Positions 36,816-49,977 of a DNA stretch of 64,000 bases are shown here, piece after piece; positions within the stretch are counted from its first letter, which is position 1; each line of letters starts with the position of its first letter. A program made the translations under genes and the position numbers. The stretch is from Hydractinia symbiolongicarpus (taxonomy: Eukaryota > Cnidaria > Hydrozoa > Anthoathecata > Hydractiniidae), in the NCBI RefSeq assembly GCF_029227915.1, contig NC_079881.1:8990001-9054000 (forward strand). The letters run 5' to 3'. Under the pieces are notes generated by a model. It did not search any database. It saw nothing but the letters and a program-made list of their open reading frames with translations, and had not been told where the DNA came from.

Positions 36816-38573
36816 ATGGAAGTTCTTCACGAAGGTCATCTTGAAAGATGTATTCATGTCTCCGATACAAAAAAAGATTGGAAGAAAGCTTACTTTGTTT
36901 ATAAAAAACATACGAGGGCTGGTAGCAAAACATTGGAGTTTTTCAAAGACAGTAACTGGAAGCGGCAAGAACCGAAAGGCGTGATCAATTTATTCGCCGG
37001 TTACAACGTGCAGATCGTTGATGGTTCAAAAAAGAAATTTCGCTTCGAGCTCACTACTGTGGAGAAGACTTATGAACTTTATGCCTCGTCTGAAGGTGAG
37101 CGACAGAAGTGGGTCGATCTCCTCCACGATGGCTTGATAGTAAAAACCTTTAACGTTGTTTTGATACAAAGTCCACCAAACGCTTATTCCTTTATTCGCG
37201 ATATTCATGGTTCGTCTCAACTACAGATAAGCGAGTCTTCCGTTTCTTTGATATCGACTGGAGCACAGAGTCTTACATGGAAATTCTCCACCATACGCAG
37301 ATATAAGTCACACAATGGTGCTTTTGTGTTAGAAGTCGGCAGAAAAGCTCAAACGGGGGAAGGAGAATTTAAGTTTGATACTGTCAACCCAGCAGAGTTA
37401 TTTGATGTGCTCGACAAAGCTGTCAAAGATCGTAGTAAAGCGAAAGGTGTCAGTGATACAACCCCACTCAAGGCACTGCCATCGGCTCTTGAGAGCAGGA
37501 AGCCTCTTGCTCCTCCTATGCAACCGTCTGCTTCCATCGTACGTAGACCTTCAGATAAAGCTCCAACAGTTCCGCCACCTCCTCCGCCTGATAAGAACGA
37601 ATACAGCCACATTCACTCAACAAGTCAGAAATCGCCGACCAATCAGCCTACTGATAACGGCGATTATCATAAATTATTTGCCCATGACAGGTTGGTAAAA
37701 CATAGAAATTCGGAACCTACGATATCCACACGTGTTGACAAGTCAAAGCAAGTAAATAGTTCTATTTCCCCTGTGGAGGAGAGCGATGAATTGTATATGG
37801 ATATGTCTGCTTCTAATGAGGAGCTTCAACGTGGTGAAACGCAAGCAGCGCCCAGTCCAAAGCCGCGTCCAAACCCTCCTCCCCGTGTCAGACCAAATGA
37901 TTTCGGTAGCCCGTTGGCCAAGCCTCTAACGAAAATTCCGCTTTCAAAAACCAAATCCACACCCAGCGACGAAAACACATACGATACGCCGTTATCTCCC
38001 AACCGAAGTCAGAGCACGAAAGTAATGGCGAAAACTGAATACGATCATCTGTTCAATCAAAAGCACGTTGTTTCCGATCAATCTGATTATAGTCATTTAA
38101 GTCGAAATACGGGAAGTAGTTGTACTAATGTTTCATCCGATTTCAGGCAACCAGCAGCTTCTCCGGTGACAGATGATAATTTTTATGATTCACCCAAATC
38201 CGCCATACCTGCCATTCAGCCTTCACCAAAAAAGACACCGGTAAAACCGGCACGATCCGCCCCGATGGCGCCATCACATACGAATTTTAAAGACAGTCGG
38301 AAAGGTTACTCGCCTGTTACACCGGGAGGTAACGTTATCTTGAAATTAACTCGAAATAATAGCATTGCTGACAGTCAACCGGTATACGATTCACCTTCAC
38401 GTCAAGTTGACGCCGAACAAGAAATCGAGGGATATAATAAAGTCGGGGATATAATCCCTGGAGAGTACCATCGTTCGACAGACGCAGACGGGTATGTTCG
38501 TGTACCAAGCGATTCGCTTGATGATGAATCAGGGGGGATATATCAAGTTCCACGCGGTGAAAAATCAGGATGA
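36816..38573 (+). CDS. DOK: DOK-like docking protein (PH and IRS-type PTB domains)
   Basis: Adaptor that sits at the membrane through a PH domain, binds phosphotyrosine receptors through an IRS-type PTB domain, and recruits SH2 proteins through its phosphorylated tail (family knowledge). One uninterrupted exon encodes 585 residues. The PH domain spans about residues 3-107 (HEGHLERC start, closing helix with RQKWVDLLHDG). The PTB domain spans about 110-210 (FNVVLIQ to FDVLDKAVKD). The tail has PPPPPP and PKPRPNPPPR stretches (SH3 ligands) and many Tyr motifs: EYSHI, ELYMDM, TYDTP, EYDHL, DYSHL, FYDSP, VYDSP, IYQVP, GYVRVP. YxxP repeats suggest Crk/Nck/RasGAP-type SH2 partners. I chose the ATG at 36816; an in-frame TTG 12 bases upstream is not needed. 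Which DOK paralogue it matches is unclear. The exon is visibly richer in GC than its surroundings. Confidence 0.93.
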   Translation: MEVLHEGHLERCIHVSDTKKDWKKAYFVYKKHTRAGSKTLEFFKDSNWKRQEPKGVINLFAGYNVQIVDGSKKKFRFELTTVEKTYELYASSEGERQKWVDLLHDGLIVKTFNVVLIQSPPNAYSFIRDIHGSSQLQISESSVSLISTGAQSLTWKFSTIRRYKSHNGAFVLEVGRKAQTGEGEFKFDTVNPAELFDVLDKAVKDRSKAKGVSDTTPLKALPSALESRKPLAPPMQPSASIVRRPSDKAPTVPPPPPPDKNEYSHIHSTSQKSPTNQPTDNGDYHKLFAHDRLVKHRNSEPTISTRVDKSKQVNSSISPVEESDELYMDMSASNEELQRGETQAAPSPKPRPNPPPRVRPNDFGSPLAKPLTKIPLSKTKSTPSDENTYDTPLSPNRSQSTKVMAKTEYDHLFNQKHVVSDQSDYSHLSRNTGSSCTNVSSDFRQPAASPVTDDNFYDSPKSAIPAIQPSPKKTPVKPARSAPMAPSHTNFKDSRKGYSPVTPGGNVILKLTRNNSIADSQPVYDSPSRQVDAEQEIEGYNKVGDIIPGEYHRSTDADGYVRVPSDSLDDESGGIYQVPRGEKSG

Positions 38574-38984
38574 ATTTCACATTAAACATACGAGAAACTA
38601 CTAGTTTAGATCTCTTCTTTAGATCTCGAAATTGTTTTATTTATACCACCACTTAACATTTTAAATTTGAAGTTCAACACATCTTGAAAACTAGCACCCG
38701 TTTCTTTATCCCTTTTTTGGTCTGCTTTTAAAAGCTATTCGGAATTGTGTGTTACCACACCAACTCCGATTTTCACCCGGTTTCTTCTCCTAGATATTTA
38801 ACTCCCTGGATAATTTTTGCTAATACTATTTCGTGTATATAAATAATCTGTTTCATTTTGTTTTAATTTTATTTTACATTTGAATATACTTTTGATAGAA
38901 ATTTTGATATTTTTCGTAGTAATGTATTTTATATTGTTCACAAGGGTGTGAGCCTGTTGTTTTTCGGTTGCTTAGTTACAGCAC

Positions 38985-39139
38985 CTCCCTAAGGCTTGTT
39001 TTTATTTGACTGCATTTTCTGCTATATGCAAATCTGGACAAAAGTTATTATTTCTTCAAAGTGCGCACGAGCAACAAAACCTCGCGAGCTATTTGCACAA
39101 TAGCGGAGATGCGGTCAAGTGGAAATAAGCCTTAGGGAG
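38985..39139. mobile_element. 155-bp MITE
   Basis: The left end CTCCCTAAGGCTTGTTTTTA and the following TTTGACTGCAT are mirrored at the right end by ATGCGGTCAAGTGG and AATAAGCCTTAGGGAG, about 31 bases with a few mismatches. Confidence 0.75.
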
Positions 39140-40180
39140 ATAAACTTTTACAAGGCCAATTTTAGAGCATTTTTCTTGAATTTATTTTTCTCAAAGATAT
39201 TTTCAAGCAAAATGCGAGCGGTTTGTATTTTTCGTAATAAGAATTAATTTTTTAATAAGAAAACTTTTCTTAACTTTTGCATGAGTTTAATTTCGCGAAT
39301 CTGGCACAAATTAGCAAAATTTAATTTACGCAAAATATCAAACGCTTAAGGTCATGAGCCAGCGCAAGGATTTCTCTAAAAATTTTACTTATTTTCTTTT
39401 ATACCATTTTATTTTATATAATATATATAGTTTTTTTTTATTAATGCCAATGAATTTTTGTATATTATAGTTTCGTAGAATTATTTTAACAAAACATGTT
39501 GTTTTTCTTTATTGCTTTAGGGAAGAAACTCCCTGGCAGAAGTAAATTTTCATGGTTTTTGACTTTGACAATAACATTTAAAATTTAAAACGAAATTAAT
39601 CGGCGAAAAGTGACTAAATTATGTCAAAATTGACTAATTTTTATTTTTTTTTCAGCCACTTTTTTTACCAAAACAGTATTGGGATTAGGTGGGAAAAAAC
39701 TTTTGAGTTGAGCAAAATGGCGTGTTTTTTTTGTGTTTTTTTTCTATGAAATATTGGCATAAAATGAAGTTAAATTACCGCGAAAGTTCCTTCTCTTAAA
39801 GTAACCTTGGTCGATGTTAGTCGATGTGCATCTCCGCGCTCGGTTGATTTTTATGACAAACAGCGATACAACTCCAATCTTTTTTTGATAAAATTCTGGC
39901 CACTTCTTTATACATCACATAAAGATGCACCATCCATTGAGCATAAATAATAGGCCTTCATCTAACTGCAGCATGATTTCAGTTGTATACCAATCATTAA
40001 ACTGTCTACAAATATATTTTTTTGCATTTCTATTGATGGTTTAAATTCAGAGGTTGAAGTAAGAGGGTCATATTAGAAGAAACGCAAGTAATTTCAATGT
40101 TTTGCTTCATAAAGATCCAAAACCTGCGATATTATCTCTGCCCTGTAAATACATCCGTTATAAACATGGCCTTTTGATCC

Positions 40181-40262
40181 AACCTCGAACCCAGGGCCTG
40201 TAGCGTTTTTTGATGGTTTCATCTTCATATCAAAAAACGCTACAGGCCCTGGGTTCCAGGTT
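40181..40262. other. Long near-perfect hairpin (34-bp stem, 14-base loop)
   Basis: AACCCAGGGCCTGTAGCG followed by TTTTTTGAT pairs with ATCAAAAAA followed by CGCTACAGGCCCTGGGTT with no mismatch over 27 pairs. The stem extends outward for several more with one mismatch. Size and shape suit a pre-miRNA, but a recent MITE-like palindrome would look the same. Confidence 0.7.
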
Positions 40263-41939
40263 TCTTTTTAATCGATTGACAGTTTTTCATCACTTTGTTG
40301 ACTTTATGGCTTCAAAACTTTAATCAATTTGCACGCTTCATTTTCGTTGCTGTAAAGGGTTTTATTGAAGCCCAAAGAAAATCCCTTAGGGAATTTAAAT
40401 CGCGGATGAAACTTCGTAGAGCGATCGTTTCGGCATTTTTTGCTGCAATTGTAGTTCTACCAACACAGGTACGTACATCTGAAGAATAATTTTCGCGTAA
40501 AATTTGATTTTTATAAAAGGAAACAAAAGCAGCCTTAGCAAAAAGATGAAATTTGTAAACCATACAATGCAGTGTCTTCGTTTCGCTCTCCCTGAAACAA
40601 ATTGCGTTACACAATTGGGGCACGTGATATTTTTAGAAAAAGCGTTGTGAAGAAAAAAAAATGCCAAGAGATGATTTTTCTATGGATTTTCAATAAATTT
40701 AGTTACTATCACATCACTGTAACATATAAGTTTACAAATATGCATCCTCATCAAAAAGTCACATGCATTCCTCTGGTCACCTTGCTTGTTTTCATCAAGC
40801 CACTCTCTCGCAGTCAGAATCATTTTCAATTCCCTGGTCACATTCACATCTGCTTGCATATTTTGAGGCTCCTGAAATCACACGTGCATTTTTGGTCTAC
40901 ATATCGGTCTACATTTTCCACCATCGGATCGATGTCGCTGAACGGCTCATGGCATGGTAACTCCGACAGAACTTGTTCAACTTAATTTTGCAGATTAGGT
41001 CAAAATCCACAAAATCCCTGAAATTTAATCTCCCTCGAACATTTTTTCCAATAAAGTACCTGTTTTTATTTTAGGCTGAACAAGCTGCAAAACATATACA
41101 TCCGATAACTTGATTAAAGTCCCATGATCTTCTTTAATCTAAATTTAACGGAATTAAATTTCGCGGTATTTGCGTTTTAGGGGTTTCAGGTATAGCGAGA
41201 CCTTTAAATAACTTTTTATGCGCCTGTTTTATCTCGACACTTTTCAAACGACTTTTCAAGCTCTGTCAGCTTACATCACTTTTGATCTTAGCATTTTTGT
41301 TCAAACCTTTTGAAAAAACTTTGTGTGATGAGTGGGAAGAAGAATATGACTTTTTGCATATCGGCTATACACGCCGTTTTATTATTACTAGTGCAGTGTA
41401 AAAAACGTGGGTAGGCGACCACCAGCGGGTTGTACACGAATTTCTGAATGTATGCATTTATCATATGCGAGATTTTTCAAGTGCGAAATATTCAAATCCC
41501 CGAAATTCGCGAAAGTTATTTTCACAAAACTGCGTAAGAGTTGTCTACCTGAGAGAATACGCGTGAGTTGATGGAGATAATGCTTCCTTTTATGGAGCTA
41601 TTTAACTCCGTCATTCTTCGCCACTCATTTAAAAAATGGTGTAGACGTTTGCAGCGAGTCGAGATTTCAGTCCCTTCACCGCTGGTGGGACCACCTTCAG
41701 GCGGTTGATTAGTTTATTATAAGTTTTCAATTTTTTATTCAAACTGTGTTGTCAAAATCTTCGTCCACAAGGTTTTGTCACGGATACTTGTGTTTCTATT
41801 GTGACTGTCTTGTGTTCCATTGTGACCCTAAGCTGGTAATTACGGAGGGGAGTGTATGTTCTAAAAAGGGTTGGTAGATTCCCTGGGTCTTTAAAATGGG
41901 ACAGGGTACTAATAATAATATTATCTTTTATTAAAAATT

Positions 41940-42175
41940 CCATTATTAATGAGGTTCCTACGAGGTGGGTCCTAGTGCAATCATCTTATGTCTATGGTAC
42001 AAATAACTACTAAAACTCCTATTTCAGCTACAGAAGCCGTACAAGCATAGCAATCTTTGGACTTGACAACCGCCTAATATCATCCTACTTTCATGCTGAA
42101 CATTTTTTGTAGCCTCTGAAATGACTGAGCCTTGTAAAGCAAACGCTCTAAGTAACGCACAAGTAGCTATTTGTG
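41940..42175 (-). mobile_element. tRNA-derived SINE, diverged copy
   Basis: Shares its tail (GGACCCACCTCGTAGGAACC on the minus strand), the segment around GACAACCGCCTA, and the AAGCAAACGCTCTA head with the clearer copy at 50970-51210, but the B box is eroded. Confidence 0.6.
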
Positions 42176-42816
42176 AGGAAAAATAGCAAATAAATTTTGA
42201 CATTAGTTTAACATGCCTAAAACACCAACATGTGCCCAAGTGTCATGAAAACCTTAAAATCACAACCTTGTCCCCAGGGGTTTTCACGTTTTTTTTTATT
42301 TTACATAGTATCTTTTCAAGGTTACCTTCCAATGTAAAAGAAAATAAAAAACAGAGAATTTCTATCAGCAGAAGCGAAACTATAAGATAAGAAAGTTGTA
42401 TAATGGTTTTCTCGACGGATACTTCTGCTCCACATCGTTGCTTTAAAATTATTCAGTCGAGCTTGTAATATTCGACGAGGCCTTGGCCGAGTTTAATATG
42501 CCTAGAACATAAAGACTGAATACGCCAGCCTGATATTCTTATAAAGCATGTTCTTATAAAAGACAGAGCGTGTAGTACATGATACCTAGTAAGGCCGTTA
42601 AACTTGATCTAAGAAACATTCAAGATTCGGACCAGTAACTATGAATTTATTATGGCGGTAAAACAGTACAAGAAAGTCTGAAGCGCATTGTAAATAGCAT
42701 ATGAAAGTAGTACTAAGTTGCTATAAATATTAATCGGTTATAAAGTTTTTAACCTTCCACAAGGCCATTAATCCACCTCCTTCAATCAATTAAAACATAT
42801 ACACAGCATTGTTTTC

Positions 42817-42852
42817 TTACATCGTCAGGTAACTAAATACCTGACGATGTAA
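42817..42852. other. Perfect 15-bp hairpin
   Basis: TTACATCGTCAGGTA, then a six-base loop, then TACCTGACGATGTAA. Fully paired. Confidence 0.7.
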
Positions 42853-45727
42853 CAGTTTATACTTACGAAAAGCTTTGTGTGTTTTTATTGTACATTTGTG
42901 TATGTTCTTATATGCACTCTTTGTTTATCGATGTTCAGAGGTTGCGTTTTTTAGCAGCACACACACCAGCTGACGAGCAGATGCCTCAAATGCTTCCATT
43001 ATCGTCTAAAAACTAGCATAACAAGCGGAAACATTCCTCTTTCCATTCATAACTTTACTAGATCGTAATGAATCACGAAATATATACGTTCTTTATGTTA
43101 GCCCTGTGTTTTAAGTAATTCGGATTTATCAGAGTTCGCGTGGCCCGTCAGGTATCTGATGTTTAATTTACCGAATAAAAATAGAACAAAACTCTAGACA
43201 AAAGTCAGAATCTTTTAAAACAAAGGCTATAACAATGCCTGCAACGTGACAACATAATCCTTGACAGCGCAAGGATTGTCATGATGGTTATCCATGGGAT
43301 GGTGAACCGGTGTAACGCAATTGAGGTTGACTATTTGGATACTTTTAAAACTTGTGCGCCAACAATCCCTCACAAAACATACTGAGACAAGGTTACAAAG
43401 TTTGTCCCAACAAGTAGTTATATAAGCTATTTCTATACATTTATAAGTCAAATAGCCAGTATGCAGCCTGTGGCTAAAAGGTTGTTGACCAAAAATTGTC
43501 CTCTTAGCTTTAAATTTTGTTAGAAAATGTCAAATGTACGGGACATTTGCAGTAGCGTAAAAAACTGTTGAAAGTGTGAATACATATGAAACCTGATTTG
43601 TTCGCGCCTGATAATGGGATTTAGACATTTGTTTGACATGCTAAACCTCTTGTTTTTCACAAATATTAACACAACGTAGAAAAAGACATGTTGGTGCCGT
43701 TAAAACCACAAATTTGACACATGCTAATTTTTTCGGCCAAAATTGGTCCAAAAAAGGGAAAGTATGTGGAACTTGGTGCCATATTTAACACGAAATGCGG
43801 TTTTGGGAAAAACTGGTACAAAACTATGAGTAAAGAAAAACTGCAAGTGATCATAAATCATGTTTTATTAGAAAATTTTACTAAAGGACAAGAAGCAGTA
43901 CAGAAATCGTTGAAAGCATAGGAAAGAAAAAATTTTACTAAATAAATTACTAACCAATGATTTGAATAACCACAACGACTTATCAAGCAAATTACAAGAT
44001 AACATGTAACCATATATAAAATAATGTTTATATGGAAACACAAGCGATTGAATAAAAGTAAATGACTTTCTCATACAAAGAGAAATGGCATGAAAGAAAT
44101 TATGAAAATATTTAATATATAAAGTAGCTTGGGCCAAATACACAAGCAAATTGTAAGAGCATGATAATGATTAAAAAATCTGCATGGAGGTTGCATAAAG
44201 CACCATACAAGAATAAAAAGAAACAACGGTGAAGGAGATACTTTCTTCTCACAAGATCTTGAAAAAAAACAGAATGCTGAAAAATGTAGCACATTAAAGG
44301 CAATTGTAAAGTTAGCATCAAAATAAAAAAAAAGCACATATTAAAACAAATGATAGAACAATGTAAAACTTGATGATTTCAAAAATTAGAATGTTTTATT
44401 CTACCTTAGCTCAACAGTTGTATACTAAAAAGTTTTGTGGATAGTGGCAGGGCACTAGGGAAGTATAAAATGTTTCTCTGTGTATATAAGCATGGTATCT
44501 AACATATAAGCTCCCTAACACAACACAGTCTCATTTTGATGTTCACCAATATCAACTTAGAACATAAAATTGTTTGTTTGTGTTGTTTTATGATAAAAAA
44601 AAATGTTTTTGAGCATATATATCTAAACTTCTGAGTGGAACACCACTGGTTGGGCATAAAACTAAAGATTATTTGTAGTGACTTGATAAAAAACGATGCA
44701 TACAGGCACACCTTTGTGAATTCTTGCCCAATTTATATAAACGAAAACCTAGAAAATGATATAATTATGGCCCAAGCTCAGAACATTCATAAAATATATA
44801 CTAAAACGTAGAATAGATAATATTAAAAATTTAAACAACAACTACAATTAAAAAAACCTAATTATCAACATGTACCACATGAAGTGCATATGAAAATACA
44901 AATCAATCAAAAATGGCATACTCTAAGAAGCTACTCTCTTTCGTGTTGCCTTACTTTAGTTTAAACATGTACATGGTCATTGACAACTCAAAATAAAAGG
45001 ATTACCTTATTAACCTTTTGAGTCCTAGGACAGCTTTTAGTCCCTTAAATTACAAGTTTTTTTAATTCGAAACCACTTTATAAGAAACTATTTGCCTTCC
45101 AAAAATTAAGAAACTTTCACTAGTTAGCTAGCAGGATGCTTGTTTGTTGTAAAAAAAAACAATGTGTAAACTGAGGGGTGTGTTTAAAAATAAACCAGTC
45201 ACTTTGTTAACATTCATCGATAAGGTAGCTATATTACTTTTGAAATAGGCTACAGGCAAAGACAAGGTTTTCAAACGCATGACATACTTTAAATTAACTG
45301 GTCACTTTAAAAAAACTTCTAGTAGCTAGCTATACTAAAAATATTTATTTAAGGTTCAACTCATCCCTTACAATTTAAAGTACCCTTCATTTTGGATCAT
45401 CAAAGACAGATATTTACATGTGATATGAGTGACAACCACTGCTCTAGCTGCCACAGAAAAATTATGTAGCTATATACAAACATACATCTGTATATTCTTT
45501 TACATTTATAATGTCTATTTAAAAAAAGATCAAATATATACCAGAACTCAACTGGTTTCTTTTTATTTATATATGGCTAACTAGCTAGCTAGCTAGCATT
45601 TTCTATTTTCTCGAATCATTTAACACCAGAATCACACCTCTGTTGCAGCATAACAGGGCCAATAATTAACACAACACATAACCTTAACGTAGGTATGGAT
45701 CCGCAACATTTTTTTAGTAATTTAAAA

Positions 45728-47010
<1,283 letters not shown>

Positions 47011-48965
47011 ATGCTAACCCCCAAAGTTTTAATATCGCGGGAAAACTATATTGTTGATATGAAACAATACCTGTGCGGGCACGAGGAACTACCTGATATG
47101 GGGAAAACATCATCCAACTTACATTTTAGTAAAATTTCAGAGAGAGATAAGTATTCCTCATTCCATAACCGAAATATGAATCGGTTATGCGTTAAGTATC
47201 CCTTTTTGTCTAAGACGCAAGTAAAAGCCAAAGTTAAACAGTTGTGGGTTAGTTTGCATGAAAAAAAGAAAACTGATCTGACCGGTATGCGTACAGTGTA
47301 TTATTTTGATATTTACGCACCACGATGTAATATTTGCATTTGTAGTTGATTTTCGAATGTGTTTCAGAACATGAGTGGCGTGAGATAAATCCCTACTTCT
47401 CCAACGCTTTCTAGAGTCTCAGAAAAAACAAGGAGTTCAACTTCTATTTTTAAACTAAAGAAAATAGCTCGAAAAAAGTGTTCGACTGAATTAGCTAAAC
47501 TAGCTAAAAAACAGTAAATATATATTTTCACCCATGTGTCAACAAGTTATTCCGTTTGATCATAACTTTCATTTAAATTGTATTTTCCATTTAAAGTATA
47601 CACTAACTTATTTTTAACTTCCTAACTTTAGCTCTCGCGATTCGGAAACAAGACAGTAAATTAGATCAAAACACGGAGACAAAAAGTCACCTCTGTGCTG
47701 CAAACGAAACTCCTAAGGTAAGTACAGATGCTATATATAGTAATAAAATCGCACTTTCGTAATCTTAGCTTGTCCATGTGGTGTGTCCTGGTCTTTTATA
47801 CTCCCCCCTCCCTCTCCCTCCCCCCCCCTGTGTATCTGTATGAATCTTACGAACATCTGCCTAACAATTTGATATTTAGATATTCTTAATGTTTAGCGAG
47901 AAACTCTCACCCTGCTTAATCTGTTTCTTCAAAGAAGTTCCTGTAGCCGTGGTTAAATGTAACCTGCCGGCGTGCAAAATCAATTCGTTCAGCAGATTTT
48001 TTCTAATTGTGTTAATTTTTTACACAGAGCTCTAAAGACAGAGAAATCATTCCTCCATGCGAGTCAAGTAAGATTGTTGAAACAGGAAAAGTATCTACGA
48101 GAGATGGGGACAGTGGATTTTTAACCAATATGTTTAATACTCAGACCACATCATCAAAAGAAGGCGATGCTTTAGGGTGCGTTTCAGCTTACTCAAAGCT
48201 TTTTCATACCTAGGGAATTAACTAATTTTCGCGATTCTGTGGGAATTATCCTTAAAAACAAAACCTCTTTCAGGATTTTAGCTTTTGTATTTAAATTTTC
48301 GCGAATTGTGCCCGTCAGAAAAAAAATTATTTGAAATTTATTTTCGGGAATCGACGGACCTAAAATATTTTGCAGACATCAAATTTCGCGAAATGGACAT
48401 AAAAAGCGAAACAATCTTCCTGAATGTTTTTTATAAGCAACCCTCATTTTGAGCTAGGCAGTCCGACTGGAAAGGTTGCTGAGTGAGCGTAAAGCACTCC
48501 AAAGGAGAGGTGTGAGACCCAAGATTGCTTATTTGGGGCTCTATTCGACTCTAGACCCTTAGCAACTAGGTTACTTATAAAAACAATCTTGTGAGACCTC
48601 TCTTATTTTAGGACATAAAAAAGCACCTACGCTATCAAGACTTCTCCATTTCAACATTAACTACAAAATTAAAACGTAAAAACAAGAAGGTCTTTCACTA
48701 ACTTGATCTTATTTATCGTTCCTATTACGCGAGATTTCAGCCACCTAATAACTTGCAATAAAGCAACACTTTATTATACCCTCTTAATTTTAAACATTCA
48801 GCAAATTTACCCATCCATCCATGTAACTTGCAATTAAACAATAACGAGCTTTTTAAATTTGTTGTTTTCTTTCTTTCTAGTCGCAGCTTAGTTCGAGGAG
48901 ACGGCAGTTCGTCAGAATCGTTCACCGCATTTTTTAATTGCAACGAAGAGTCGATATTTTTATAA
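47011..48965 (+). CDS. Uncharacterised four-exon gene, 197-residue protein
   Basis: I do not recognise this protein. Exons 47011-47284, 47632-47717, 48028-48176 and 48881-48965 have GT-AG borders, and phases 1, 0 and 2 join without a stop over 198 codons, which argues for a real gene. Exon 1 is basic and includes KYPFLSKTQVKAKVKQLW, which resembles helix 2-3 of an HMG box (a proline after a Tyr, then a long amphipathic helix ending in LW), but the first HMG helix is not evident. The rest is polar, low in complexity and Ser/Thr/Glu-rich, probably disordered, and ends in SFTAFFNCNEESIFL, an aromatic-rich terminus that could be a short docking motif. A nuclear or cell-cycle role is a guess. It is divergent from UBALD and convergent with EXOC7. 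A TTCTATAG acceptor-like site lies about 10 bases before the start. Confidence 0.6.
47798..47830. repeat. C/T-rich tract
   Basis: An almost pure pyrimidine stretch of about 30 bases with runs of C, in intron 2 of the uncharacterised gene. It is unusual in such AT-rich DNA and could adopt triplex or i-motif structure. Confidence 0.7.
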
Positions 48966-49977
48966 GTTGCAGTACATGTAAAAGATTCCCAGAGAAAGTT
49001 TATGTTTGGAATTTCCTCACTAGAATATAATTTAACTGGTTAACGACATCTAATGAATGTGATGGTGATGGCATTAGTAAATTCTGATAAACAAAGGGAA
49101 AGCTAATCAAAAGTCAATTTACTAAATATTATTTTTAGGGATCATTTTACATCCGTTGGTTAGCAACTAATTTCCTTCTTTATAGTTTATTTATATTTGA
49201 AAGTGATACAACCTCAACTGATCATTGTTGAAATGTTTTATATTTACAAAATTTTCAAAAAAAACAACAAGTATGTATAAAAGAAAATATGTGAAAATAA
49301 ATTCTATGATATAAATTTTAATCGTTATTTCATATTTCCAATTGATACGTGAGCACAAAATATCAACCCCCTGTATCGAATCGATTAGTCAGGTAACCTA
49401 AAATTGCAAATTCCAATTCCCTAACATGAAAATTGGATCTAACAATTGAGTTTTTACTGTTAGGGAGACTCGCAGAAAAGAAATCAAAATGCGTTGAATA
49501 CTTTCACTATATCACTTGCTTAAAATTTAGTCATCCCTATATTATAATACGTCTGTCTGTCTGTCACGCAAAATGGTAACCGCAGAAGCGAGACACACGA
49601 AACACAGCAAATAAAGGACGGGTGGATCTATGGATTTATCCACGGGCCACCGACTCGTTATTACCAACTAAATTTTTTAAAAAAAAGTCACTTTCAAAAA
49701 TCGGTAAAATATTTTCCAGGGAGGAAGAAAAAACATTCTTTTTTCCATGGTACAAAATATCAGTCATTCAGCCGAAATTTGATCACTTTTCAGCATTTTC
49801 TTGTTACCGATATTTTGTTTCAATAAGAAATAAAAAAAAATTATTGTCAAACTGCCAAACTTTCTTCAACTAAAGTCGCTTTCTTCAGCATTCTTGCGAA
49901 GCTAACTAACCTAATATAAAGCGACGCTAACGCACGTCAGGAGCTCTTTTTTATCCGACGTATCAACCATTATACGT
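48966..49977. other. Convergent intergenic region, unknown gene and EXOC7
   Basis: Shared 3-prime side of two converging genes. I see no gene. It holds a partial copy (about 49540-49660) of the repeat described at 52367-52640 and otherwise AT-rich sequence. Confidence 0.6.
49540..49662. mobile_element. MITE, partial copy C
   Basis: Contains GTCTGTCTGTCACGCAAAAT and the right end GGATTTATCCACGGGCCACC in common with the copy at 52367-52640; the left half is missing. Confidence 0.6.

Larger units (their letters stand above)
38574..45727. other. Gene-poor 7.1 kb region
   Basis: No convincing exon chain on either strand. It contains the MITE at 38985, the strong hairpin at 40181, a SINE at 41940, a hairpin at 42817, and (GCTA)n near 45582-45598. 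Open frames of 60-130 codons here have no recognisable domain. Confidence 0.6.

Noticed and set aside
37349-37698. Antisense and alternate-frame open frames over the DOK exon
   Set aside because: Shadows of a GC-richer coding exon.
40295-40489. Open frame of 64 codons rich in Phe and Arg
   Set aside because: No acceptor/donor chain and no family resemblance; beside the long hairpin.
43721-43921. Open frame of 66 codons, basic
   Set aside because: No recognisable domain, no splice partners, base composition like surroundings.
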